Assembly (NCBI RefSeq): GCF_002980555.1
Contig: NZ_PVBT01000001.1
Location: 372,001-436,000, forward strand
From: Phyllobacterium myrsinacearum
Lineage (GTDB): Bacteria; Pseudomonadota; Alphaproteobacteria; Rhizobiales; Rhizobiaceae
Length of the DNA stretch: 64,000 nucleotides
Direction: 5' to 3'
Below, one piece after another: positions 7,727 through 16,064 of this stretch (position 1 is the stretch's first letter; every line of letters starts with the position of its first letter). The position numbers and the translations under genes are program-made. Below the pieces are notes generated by a model that worked only from the letters and a program-made list of their open reading frames with translations, had not been told where the DNA came from and did no database searches.

Positions 7727-8638
7727 GTGGTGGTAACCCGTACCGAGCAACGCAACGACAAGGCTTCCGGACTGGACGAGCGATCGCCAGCCGATGTTTT
7801 GCGTTTGCTGCACGAGGCGCAGATCGAGGCGGCGGCTTCGGTGGCGCATGCGGTTGATTCCATCGCCGAGGCGGCGCTGCTTGCTGCTGGAACTCTGGCC
7901 GCGGGCGGGCGCATTGCCTATGCCGCCGCCGGCAGCTCCGGCCTGATGGCACTGGCCGATGCACTCGAACTGCCCGGCACCTATGGCATCGCACCGGACC
8001 GCGTCGTGATCCTTCTGGCGGGCGGTGTCGAAAGCCTCGTGCGCCTTGCCGGCGGTTATGAGGACGATGCGGAGCAGGCCGCCCGCGATATCGCCGGGGC
8101 CGGTCTTGGTCAGGGCGATTGCCTGATTTCGATCTCTGCCAGCGGCACCACGCCCTATGCGCTGGCCGCCATTGATGAAGCCAAGCGGCGCGGGCTGAAG
8201 ATCATTGCCATTGCCAACAATCCGGCTGTACCGCTGTTCACCCATGCCGATGTGGCGATTGCCCTGGAAACGCCGCCGGAAATTGTGGCCGGATCGACGC
8301 GCATGGGGGCAGGGACCGCGCAGAAAATCGCGCTCAATCTTTTGTCCACGCTGATGGCCGTGCATCTCGGTCACGTGCATGACGGCTACATGGTCAATCT
8401 CATTGCTGACAACGAAAAGCTGCGCGAGCGCGCCGCCCACATCGTGTCGGCCATCGCTGCCTGCGATATCGCCGATGCGAAACAACATCTGGCGACAACC
8501 GGCGGCTCGGTAAAGCCTGCAATCCTGCTCGCAGCGGGCGCAGCCGATGCAAAACAGGCATCACACATTCTCGAAAGCAATCAACAGAGGCTACGCCCGT
8601 CGCTTTCGAAACTGAAAGGGAGCCACGGCTCTCGTTAA
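7727..8638 (+). CDS. murQ: N-acetylmuramic acid 6-phosphate etherase MurQ (SIS domain)
   Basis: Lyase of 303 residues (family ~300) that cleaves the D-lactyl ether of MurNAc-6-phosphate to give GlcNAc-6-phosphate. The N-terminus TEQRNDKASGLDERSPADVL is the MurQ signature (TE-x-RN...LD). The SIS core GGRIAYAAAGSSGLMALADALELPGTYG keeps the catalytic Glu that sits in DASECPPTYG of E. coli MurQ. EIVAGSTRMGAGTAQKIALN and MVNLIADNEKLRERA are the C-terminal family blocks. The region around the second catalytic acid (AGGVESLV) differs from E. coli, so this is a divergent branch. Start is GTG at 7727 or 7730 after GAGGAGAGG. First gene of the plus-strand operon, 34 bases before the binding-protein gene. 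Confidence 0.85.
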   Translation: MVVTRTEQRNDKASGLDERSPADVLRLLHEAQIEAAASVAHAVDSIAEAALLAAGTLAAGGRIAYAAAGSSGLMALADALELPGTYGIAPDRVVILLAGGVESLVRLAGGYEDDAEQAARDIAGAGLGQGDCLISISASGTTPYALAAIDEAKRRGLKIIAIANNPAVPLFTHADVAIALETPPEIVAGSTRMGAGTAQKIALNLLSTLMAVHLGHVHDGYMVNLIADNEKLRERAAHIVSAIAACDIADAKQHLATTGGSVKPAILLAAGAADAKQASHILESNQQRLRPSLSKLKGSHGSR

Positions 8639-8672
8639 CGGCACTGCTCAAAGGGTGCAACAGGAGACTAAA

Positions 8673-9932
8673 ATGGGAAGCACGACTTTAAAATCACTGC
8701 TCATGGCAACGAGCATCCTGGCTTCGGCCGGCTTCGCCCACGCTGCCGATACCACGCTGACAATCGAAAGCTGGCGTACCGACGATCTTGCCATCTGGCA
8801 GGAAAAGCTCATCCCAGCCTTTGAAGCGAAGAACCCCGGAATCAAGGTCAAGTTCGCGCCGACACCGCCGACCGAATATGATGCTGCTCTCGGTGCGCGC
8901 TTCGATGCCGGCAGTGCCGGCGATATCATCACCTGCCGCCCGTTCGACAAGTCGCTGGAACAGTTCAAGCGCGGCAACCTGTCGAGCCTGAAGAGCCTTC
9001 CTGGCATCGAGAACTTCTCGCCTGTCGCCAAGGCGGCATGGAGCACCGATGACGGTTCCGACACGTTCTGCGTGCCGATGGCATCGGTTATTCACGGCTT
9101 CATCTACAACAAGGATGCCTTCGACAAGCTGGGCATCGCCGTTCCGACGACGGAAGCCGAATTCTTTGCTGCCCTCGACAAGATCAAGAAGGATGGCACC
9201 TACATCCCGATGGCCATGGGCACGAAGGACCTCTGGGAAGCCGCAACCATGGGCTACCAGAATATCGGCCCGAACTACTGGAAGGGCGAAGAAGGCCGCA
9301 CCGCACTGATCAAGGGGACGCAGAAGCTGACCGACGCCGACTGGGTTGCGCCTTACAAGACGCTTGCCAAGTGGAAGGATTATCTTGGCGACGGTTTCGA
9401 AGCCCAGACCTATCCGGACAGCCAGAACCTGTTCACGCTCGGCCGCGCTGCGATCTATCCCGCCGGTTCGTGGGAAATCTCGCTGTTCAACACGCAGGCA
9501 CAGTTCAAGATGGGCGCGTTCCTGCCACCGGTCCAGAAGGCCGGCGACACCTGCTACATCTCCGATCATGCCGATCTTGGCGCAGCGATGAATGCCAAGA
9601 GCAAGAACCCGGAAGCGGCGAAGAAATTCCTCAGCTGGGTGGCTTCGCCAGAATTCGCCGACATCTATGCCAACGCGCTGCCGGGCTTCTTCAGCCTGTC
9701 GTCGACACCGGTCAAGATGAAGGACCCGCTGGCGCAGGAATTCGTGTCCTGGCGCGAAAAGTGCAAGCCGACGATCCGTTCGACCTATCAGATCCTGTCG
9801 CGCGGCAAGCCGAACCTGGAAAACGAAACCTGGGTTGAATCGGCCAATGTGATCAACGGCACCGATACACCGGAAGTTGCAGCCAAGAAGCTGCAGGACG
9901 GTCTCGACAGCTGGTACAAGCCTGCGAAGTAA
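8673..9932 (+). CDS. ABC transporter sugar-binding protein (family 1)
   Basis: Periplasmic solute-binding protein of 419 residues. The ATG at 8673 follows AGGAG and opens a signal peptide (MGSTTLKSLLMATSILASAG...) probably cleaved after AHA. The mature start ADTTLTIESWRTDDLAIWQEKLIPAFE, then GFIYNKDAFDKLGI and AIYPAGSWEISLF, are typical of family 1 binding proteins for di- or oligosaccharides and amino sugars. It lies between murQ and its permeases, so the ligand is probably GlcNAc, MurNAc or a small peptidoglycan or chitin saccharide. Paired cysteines (TCRPF, TFCVP) could form a disulfide. Downstream hairpins separate it from the permease genes. Confidence 0.85.
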   Translation: MGSTTLKSLLMATSILASAGFAHAADTTLTIESWRTDDLAIWQEKLIPAFEAKNPGIKVKFAPTPPTEYDAALGARFDAGSAGDIITCRPFDKSLEQFKRGNLSSLKSLPGIENFSPVAKAAWSTDDGSDTFCVPMASVIHGFIYNKDAFDKLGIAVPTTEAEFFAALDKIKKDGTYIPMAMGTKDLWEAATMGYQNIGPNYWKGEEGRTALIKGTQKLTDADWVAPYKTLAKWKDYLGDGFEAQTYPDSQNLFTLGRAAIYPAGSWEISLFNTQAQFKMGAFLPPVQKAGDTCYISDHADLGAAMNAKSKNPEAAKKFLSWVASPEFADIYANALPGFFSLSSTPVKMKDPLAQEFVSWREKCKPTIRSTYQILSRGKPNLENETWVESANVINGTDTPEVAAKKLQDGLDSWYKPAK

Positions 9933-9940
9933 GCAATCGA

Positions 9941-9970
9941 ATGCCGGGGCGGTTCGCGCCGCTCCGGCAT
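9941..9970 (+). other. stem-loop after the sugar-binding-protein gene
   Basis: ATGCCGGGGCGG and CCGCTCCGGCAT form a 12-bp stem with one mismatch around the loop TTCGCG, beginning 8 bases after the stop codon. It lacks a following T-run, so it looks like an mRNA-stabilising or attenuating hairpin rather than a full terminator. It is placed as in the ugpB-ugpA gap. Confidence 0.6.
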
Positions 9971-9982
9971 TTCGCTTATTCC

Positions 9983-10043
9983 GAGCAAATTTTGTTTATG
10001 CGAAACCAAGGCCGATGTATTTGGGCCCAAACAAAACTTGCTC
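9983..10043. repeat. 15-bp inverted repeat in the binding-protein/permease gap
   Basis: GAGCAAATTTTGTTT (9983-9997) and AAACAAAACTTGCTC (10029-10043) are reverse complements with one mismatch, 31 bases apart. They lie in the 208-base gap before the first permease. It may form a large RNA stem, or be a two-site operator of an internal promoter. Nothing else in the gap resembles a gene. Confidence 0.45.
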
Positions 10044-10140
10044 AGACGTGGCAGACATTGCCGCTCCATTCGTTTGACGAACGGCAGTCGTGGACCGGTT
10101 TTCCATGACCAACAATCAATAAGCAGGGGTTTGCGAGTTA

Positions 10141-11091
10141 ATGAGCACGGCCGACTATTCCCAGTCTGACAGCGGTCAGGACAAACGCGCACGGCGCTGG
10201 CACATCCTTGTGTTCCTGCTGCCGGCGGTGATCGTCTATACGGCGATCATGATCCTGCCCTTGATCGAAACCCTGCGCCTGTCCCTGTTCAACGTGGTTG
10301 ACGGTCAGGGCGTGTTTGTCGGTTTCGGCAATTTCCAGACCCTGTTCGGCGAACCGCGCTGGTCGGCGAGTTTCTGGAATGCCCTGCGCAACAATTTCGT
10401 GTTCTTCCTGATCCACATGCTGGTGCAGAACCCGATCGGCGTCGCGCTGGCGGCGCTGCTCTCGGTGCCGAAACTGCGCTTTGGCGCCTTCTACCGCACG
10501 GCGCTGTTCCTGCCGACGCTGTTGTCCTTCGTGATCGTCGGTTTCATCTGGAAGCTGATCCTCTCGCCGATCTGGGGCGTATCGCCCTACCTGCTTGATC
10601 TCGTCGGCCTGAAGTCGCTGTTTGCGCCCTGGCTCGGCAAGCCCAGCAGCGCGCTGATCACCGTATCGCTGATCTCGGTCTGGCAGAATGTCGGCATTCC
10701 GACGATGCTGATCTACGCATCGATGCTGAGCATTCCCGAAGAGGTTCTCGAAGCGGCGGAATGCGACGGCATTACTGGCTGGAGCCAGTTCTGGAAGATC
10801 AAGCTGCCGCTGATCCTGCCCTCCATCGGCATTATTTCCATTCTGACCTTTGTCGGCAATTTCAATGCCTTCGACCTTGTCTATACCGTACAGGGCGCAC
10901 TTGCCGGCCCCGACGGGTCGACCGATATTCTGGGAACGCTTCTTTACCGCACCTTCTTCGGCTTCCAGCTGCAGATCGGCGACAAGTCCATGGGCGCGAC
11001 CATTGCCACGGTGATGTTCCTGATCATCCTCACGGGTGTGTGCATCTATCTCTTTGCCATCCAGCGGCGCATGCGCCGGTACCAGTTCTAG
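10141..11091 (+). CDS. sugar ABC transporter permease 1
   Basis: MalF-type inner-membrane permease of 316 residues with about six transmembrane helices, preceded by a short polar cytoplasmic N-terminus (MSTADYSQSDSGQDKRARRW). The EAA loop EVLEAAECDGITGWSQFWKIKLPLILPS sits at ~residue 200-228 and contacts the ATPase. Start ATG at 10141, with a weak AGGGG about 12 bases upstream. The second permease follows 12 bases after its stop. Pairing with the murQ-linked binding protein suggests amino-sugar import; nothing in the permease itself fixes the substrate. Confidence 0.87.
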   Translation: MSTADYSQSDSGQDKRARRWHILVFLLPAVIVYTAIMILPLIETLRLSLFNVVDGQGVFVGFGNFQTLFGEPRWSASFWNALRNNFVFFLIHMLVQNPIGVALAALLSVPKLRFGAFYRTALFLPTLLSFVIVGFIWKLILSPIWGVSPYLLDLVGLKSLFAPWLGKPSSALITVSLISVWQNVGIPTMLIYASMLSIPEEVLEAAECDGITGWSQFWKIKLPLILPSIGIISILTFVGNFNAFDLVYTVQGALAGPDGSTDILGTLLYRTFFGFQLQIGDKSMGATIATVMFLIILTGVCIYLFAIQRRMRRYQF

Positions 11092-11103
11092 GAAGGTCCC
11101 GTC

Positions 11104-11943
11104 ATGGCAAAAGCCCGTACATCACCCCTCCGCTCCGGTTTCGTTCACGTTGCCTTGATCATCTACACGCTGATCGCGCTGTTTCCGGTGTTCCTGATCA
11201 TCATCAATTCGTTCAAGGACCGGGCGTCGATCTTCCGCAACCCGCTCGGCCTGCCGAATGAATCCAGCTTCAGCCTGGTCGGTTACAACTCGGTGCTGAC
11301 GCAGGGCGATTTCACCCTGTATTTCCAGAACAGCCTGATCGTAACCTCTGTGTCGATCTTCTTCGTGCTGCTGTTCGGCGCCATGGCAGCCTTCGCCCTG
11401 TCGGAATACCGCTTCCGTGGCAATTCGCTGATGGGGCTTTATCTCGCCCTCGGCATCATGATCCCGATCCGCCTCGGCACCGTGGCCATTCTGCAAGGCA
11501 TGGTTGCGACGGGGCTCGTCAATACCCTGACAGCACTGATCCTCGTCTACACCGCGCAGGGTCTGCCGCTCGCCGTCTTCATCCTGACCGAGTTCATGCG
11601 CACCGTATCGGATGATCTGAAGAATGCTGGCCGCATCGACGGGCTTTCGGAATATTCGATCTTTTTCCGGCTGGTGCTGCCGCTGGTCAAGCCTGCCATG
11701 GCGACGGTTGCCGTGTTCACCATGATCCCGATCTGGAATGATCTGTGGTTCCCGCTGATCCTGGCGCCAAGTGATGCCACCAAGACCGTGACGCTCGGTT
11801 CGCAGGTGTTCATCGGCCAGTTCGTCACCAACTGGAACGCGGTTCTGGCGGCGCTGACGCTCGCCATTCTGCCGGTGCTCGTCCTTTACTTCCTGTTCTC
11901 GCGGCAATTGATCCGCGGCATTACCTCTGGAGCTGTCAAATGA
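11104..11943 (+). CDS. sugar ABC transporter permease 2
   Basis: MalG-type permease of 279 residues with six predicted membrane segments. The EAA motif DDLKNAGRIDGLSEYSIFFRLVLPLVKP lies at ~residue 170-197. It starts 12 bases after permease 1, and its final codons overlap the start of the oxidoreductase gene by 4 bases (ATGA). It forms the heterodimeric pore with the preceding permease. Confidence 0.87.
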   Translation: MAKARTSPLRSGFVHVALIIYTLIALFPVFLIIINSFKDRASIFRNPLGLPNESSFSLVGYNSVLTQGDFTLYFQNSLIVTSVSIFFVLLFGAMAAFALSEYRFRGNSLMGLYLALGIMIPIRLGTVAILQGMVATGLVNTLTALILVYTAQGLPLAVFILTEFMRTVSDDLKNAGRIDGLSEYSIFFRLVLPLVKPAMATVAVFTMIPIWNDLWFPLILAPSDATKTVTLGSQVFIGQFVTNWNAVLAALTLAILPVLVLYFLFSRQLIRGITSGAVK

Positions 11944-13007
11944 GCGCGAATACGCAAAAGCCCGTGCGGATTCTGGTTGCCGGGCTTGGCAATATGGGCC
12001 GCAGCCATGCGCTCGCCTATCACAACAATCCCGGCTTCGAGATTGTCGGGCTGGTCAACCGCTCCGTCGTGCCGCTGGCCAAGGAATTGCAGGGCTACAC
12101 GATCCATCCTTCGTTCGAACAGGCGCTGGCCGACCTCAAGCCGGAGCTGGTTTCGATCAACACCTATTCCGACAGTCACGCGGACTATGCCGTTGCCGCC
12201 ATGGCGGCGGGCGCCGACGTCTTTGTCGAGAAGCCGCTGGCGACAACCGTCGCTGATGCGCAGCGTGTGGTCGCGGCAGCCAAGCAGTACGGCCGCAAAC
12301 TGGTGATCGGCTACATCCTGCGCCATCATCCGTCGTGGGTGCGGCTGATCGAGGAAGCCCGCAAGCTTGGCGGCCCCTATGTCTTCCGCATGAACCTCAA
12401 TCAGCAGTCGAGCGGCCCGACATGGGAAACCCACAAGGCGCTGATGCAGACCACGTCGCCCATCGTCGATTGCGGCGTGCATTATCTCGATGTGATGCTG
12501 CAGATCACCGATGCCAAGCCGGTTCAGGTGCGCGGCATGGGCGTGCGGCTTTCCGGCGAGATCGATGCGAAGATGTACAATTACGGCCATCTGCAGGTTC
12601 TGTTCGATGACAATTCCGTCGGCTGGTACGAAGCGGGCTGGGGTCCGATGATTTCGGAAACGGCTTTCTTCGTGAAGGATGTCATGTCGCCCAATGGCTG
12701 CGTGTCCATCGTCATGGACCAGAACGCCAAGTCGGATGATATCGACTCGCATACCAAGACATCGACCATCCGGCTGCATTCGGCCAGGACAGGTGCGGAC
12801 GGGCGTTTTGCCAAGCCGGACGAACTCCTCAACATGGCGGGCGAACCCGGCCATCAGGAGCTTTGCGATCTGGAGCAGGCCTTTGTTCTCAAAGCCATCC
12901 GCGAGGATCTCGACCTTGGCCGCCACATGCAGGATGCCGTGCGGTCGCTCAGTGTCTGCCTTGCGGCGGATGAAAGCGTGCGCACCGGCAAGCCGGTAGA
13001 CCTGTAA
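11940..13007 (+). CDS. Gfo/Idh/MocA-family oxidoreductase
   Basis: NAD(P)-dependent sugar oxidoreductase family, 355 residues. The Rossmann nucleotide-binding start is RILVAGLGNMGRSHALAYHNNP (residues ~10-30), and VFVEKPLATTVADA (~95) contains the family EKP motif with the catalytic Lys. The C-terminal alpha/beta domain follows, with CGVHYLDVMLQITDAKP supplying the conserved His/Asp region. In sugar-uptake operons these enzymes oxidise, reduce or epimerise the imported sugar or an anhydro or keto form of it. Which reaction applies is not visible. Its presence means the imported ligand may need a redox step before MurQ or NagA. Translationally coupled to permease 2. Confidence 0.82.
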   Translation: MSANTQKPVRILVAGLGNMGRSHALAYHNNPGFEIVGLVNRSVVPLAKELQGYTIHPSFEQALADLKPELVSINTYSDSHADYAVAAMAAGADVFVEKPLATTVADAQRVVAAAKQYGRKLVIGYILRHHPSWVRLIEEARKLGGPYVFRMNLNQQSSGPTWETHKALMQTTSPIVDCGVHYLDVMLQITDAKPVQVRGMGVRLSGEIDAKMYNYGHLQVLFDDNSVGWYEAGWGPMISETAFFVKDVMSPNGCVSIVMDQNAKSDDIDSHTKTSTIRLHSARTGADGRFAKPDELLNMAGEPGHQELCDLEQAFVLKAIREDLDLGRHMQDAVRSLSVCLAADESVRTGKPVDL

Positions 13008-13035
13008 TTAAAAGTTTGAAGACGGGAACAAGACA

Positions 13036-14037
<1,002 letters not shown>

Positions 14038-14040
14038 TGC

Positions 14041-14436
14041 TTACGTCCGCAGGACGGCCCGCACGCGGCGTTCTGCGGATGCTTGTTTTATGAGAACGGC
14101 GATCTTTCGCAGAAAGGCTTCGCTGAAAGCACCCAGTGGGGTTGTCGAGACAAAGTCGTAGGCTTTGTCGGCATCGACATAATTGTATTCGTCCAGAATA
14201 AGCCACGATGGAAAATCGAGACCGGCGCGGCGGCATTCAATTTCGCTGATGGCGGTGGAGGCACGTGATCTCAAGGGTTTTTGTGACGTGAGCGGAAACA
14301 AAAACAGATTGGCTGGATTTGTGGCTGTTCTGACGACAAGGCAGACAGGCCGTGCTTTTCGGCCGGATTCTTCACCCGCATCGGCCTGACGTGCCCAAAG
14401 ATAATGATATTCGAGCACGTCACCGGGTTGAAGCAT
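14041..14436 (-). CDS. PemK/MazF-like toxin
   Basis: Protein of 131 residues. The pattern MLQPGDVLEYHY, then SGRKARPVCLVVRTA, then LFPLTSQKP, then WLILDEYNYVDADKAY, then FLRKIAVLIKQASA follows MazF strand order (GD-start, RP-V-V block, P-T-S block, D-block, C-terminal helix). MazF toxins are mRNA-cleaving endoribonucleases. The protein is longer than MazF (~111), with an insertion near residues 15-26, and sequence identity to MazF looks low, so activity is inferred. It overlaps the antitoxin gene by 17 bases on the same strand. It ends 3 bases from the convergent ATPase gene. Confidence 0.68.
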   Translation of the reverse strand: MLQPGDVLEYHYLWARQADAGEESGRKARPVCLVVRTATNPANLFLFPLTSQKPLRSRASTAISEIECRRAGLDFPSWLILDEYNYVDADKAYDFVSTTPLGAFSEAFLRKIAVLIKQASAERRVRAVLRT

Positions 14437-14677
14437 CGTCCTCGCCGGTTAGTATTGTGTCGAGACCTTCCAAAAGCGCGGCATGAATATCATCCGGCGC
14501 ATCCTCAAGCGTATAGGCGACCGCACTCGACTGGCCCATGAGGTGGTGATATTTTTCCGCCGTGATGATGATGAGCTTTTCCTTACCGTGCTTGGTCAGA
14601 GCGACAGGCTCGATCAGGGCTGTATCGAGAATTTCACCTGATTGGCGGTTAACCTCCGAAAATGTGAACTGCTTCAT
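14420..14677 (-). CDS. Phd/YefM-family antitoxin
   Basis: Small protein of 85 residues. MKQFTFSEVNRQSGEILDTA, then EPVALTKHGKEKLIIITAEKYHHLMG, is the Phd/YefM DNA-binding fold. The acidic tail (EDAPDDIHAALLEGLDTILTGEDDA) would be the toxin-binding part. The ATG at 14677 follows AGGAACCTG. It is upstream of the toxin gene, as is usual for antitoxins. Phd/YefM antitoxins normally pair with Doc, YoeB or PIN toxins, so the MazF-like partner is notable. It probably represses its own promoter through the tandem repeats 22 bases upstream. Confidence 0.8.
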   Translation of the reverse strand: MKQFTFSEVNRQSGEILDTALIEPVALTKHGKEKLIIITAEKYHHLMGQSSAVAYTLEDAPDDIHAALLEGLDTILTGEDDASTR

Positions 14678-14698
14678 GACAGGTTCCTCAGTCTGAAT

Positions 14699-14725
14699 TA
14701 CGTATTATACGTATTATACGTATTA
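14699..14725. promoter_or_regulatory. three tandem TACGTATTA repeats in the toxin-antitoxin promoter
   Basis: The 9-mer TACGTATTA occurs three times head to tail with no spacer (14699-14707, 14708-14716, 14717-14725). Each unit contains the palindrome TACGTA. They lie 22 bases upstream of the antitoxin ATG, where an autoregulatory operator or an AT-rich -10 region would be. Binding by the Phd/YefM protein is inferred. Confidence 0.65.
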
Positions 14726-14848
14726 TGGCAATGCGACTTACGCATTTCCCGTCATGACATCCCCATGACTTTCGTTCATAGTCCGGCGCGCTGAAACGGG
14801 AATCGTCCGGCTCGGCGCCGAGGCAAGACGACAGGGAAGAGATCGATC

Positions 14849-15910
14849 ATGAAATGGACTGCGGACCCCAAACGTTACGACACGATGAAGTATAATCGCT
14901 GCGGCAAGAGCGGCCTCAAGCTTCCGGCGATTTCCCTGGGGTTATGGCACAATTTCGGCCACGACACGCCGCACCAGACCAAGCAGGCCATCTGCCGCCA
15001 GGCCTTTGATCTCGGCATCACCCATTTCGATCTTGCCAACAACTACGGCCCGCCGCCCGGTTCCGCCGAAGAAGCATTCGGCGAAATCCTGCGCACGGAT
15101 TTCCAGGGCTATCGTGACGAGCTGATCATTTCGTCCAAGGCAGGTTACGGCATGTGGCCCGGGCCTTACGGCGAGTGGGGCAGCCGCAAATACATGATCG
15201 CCAGCTGTGACCAGAGCCTGAAGCGCCTTGGTCTCGATTATGTCGATATCTTCTATTCGCACCGCTTCGATCCGGATACGCCTCTCGAAGAGACCATGAT
15301 GGCGCTTGACCACATCGTCCGTTCCGGGCGCGCGCAATATGTCGGCATCTCGTCCTACAACTCGCATCGCACCCGCGAAGCGGCCGCCATACTGGAAGAA
15401 CTGGGCACGCCGTGCCTCATTCACCAGCCGAGCTACTCCATGATCAACCGCTGGATCGAGGATGACGGCCTTGTCGATACGCTGGAGGAACTCGGCATCG
15501 GCTCGATCGTGTTCTCGCCGCTGTCGCAGGGCATGCTGACGGACAAGTATCTCAAGGGCGTGCCGGAAGAAAGCCGCGCGGCCCAGGGCAAGTCGCTCAA
15601 TCCGGCCTTCCTCAGCGAACAGAACCTTGCCAATATCCGGGCATTGAACGCGATTGCGGCAAAGCGCGGCCAGACACTGGCGCAGATGGCGCTTGCCTGG
15701 GTGCTGCGCCGCGGCCGGATCACCACTGCGCTTATCGGCGCGAGCAAACCGCAGCAGGTCATCGATTGCGTCAAGTCTCTGGAAAATCTCGATTTCAGCG
15801 ATGCCGAACTCACTGAAATCGACGTTTATGCCAATGATGCGAACATCAATCTGTGGGCGGCGTCGGCCGAGCGCCGCGGACCGGAGCGCACTCCGCCGAA
15901 ACTGGCTTGA
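14849..15910 (+). CDS. aldo-keto reductase, YghZ/GpR type (L-glyceraldehyde-3-phosphate reductase-like)
   Basis: NADPH-dependent reductase of 353 residues, close to E. coli YghZ (346). The TIM-barrel catalytic tetrad is visible: Asp in ITHFDLANNYGPPPGSAEEAFG, Tyr in the same segment, Lys in LIISSKAGYGMWPGPYGEWGSRKY, and His in DIFYSHRFDPDTPLEE. The cofactor site shows as ALIGASKPQQVIDCVKSLENL near residue 300. YghZ reduces L-glyceraldehyde 3-phosphate and methylglyoxal-like aldehydes, so a detoxification role is likely. The ATG at 14849 is preceded by AGGGAAGAG; an internal ATG 12 codons in (MKYNRCGKSG) is possible. Monocistronic, closed by a terminator. Confidence 0.85.
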   Translation: MKWTADPKRYDTMKYNRCGKSGLKLPAISLGLWHNFGHDTPHQTKQAICRQAFDLGITHFDLANNYGPPPGSAEEAFGEILRTDFQGYRDELIISSKAGYGMWPGPYGEWGSRKYMIASCDQSLKRLGLDYVDIFYSHRFDPDTPLEETMMALDHIVRSGRAQYVGISSYNSHRTREAAAILEELGTPCLIHQPSYSMINRWIEDDGLVDTLEELGIGSIVFSPLSQGMLTDKYLKGVPEESRAAQGKSLNPAFLSEQNLANIRALNAIAAKRGQTLAQMALAWVLRRGRITTALIGASKPQQVIDCVKSLENLDFSDAELTEIDVYANDANINLWAASAERRGPERTPPKLA

Positions 15911-15946
15911 ACCCGCGTTGAAACATTCTAGATAAGACACATCGGC

Positions 15947-15979
15947 AACGCCGGCTGCGATCCCGCGGCTGGCGTTTTT
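15947..15979 (+). terminator. Rho-independent terminator after the aldo-keto reductase
   Basis: AACGCCGGCTGC pairs with GCGGCTGGCGTT (12-bp stem including two G-T wobbles, 6-base loop) and runs into TTTTT. It begins 37 bases after the stop codon. Confidence 0.75.
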
Positions 15980-16064
15980 GAATGGGATAGAACCTGCAAT
16001 TGGCAGCGCCGCGCGAATATGCGACATGTCTGCGCGAAATTGACGTCACGGATGGGATAGTGCG

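Noticed and set aside
14699-14725. Tandem repeats read as replication-origin iterons
   Set aside because: Only three 9-bp copies, no rep gene, no DnaA boxes, and position fits an antitoxin operator.
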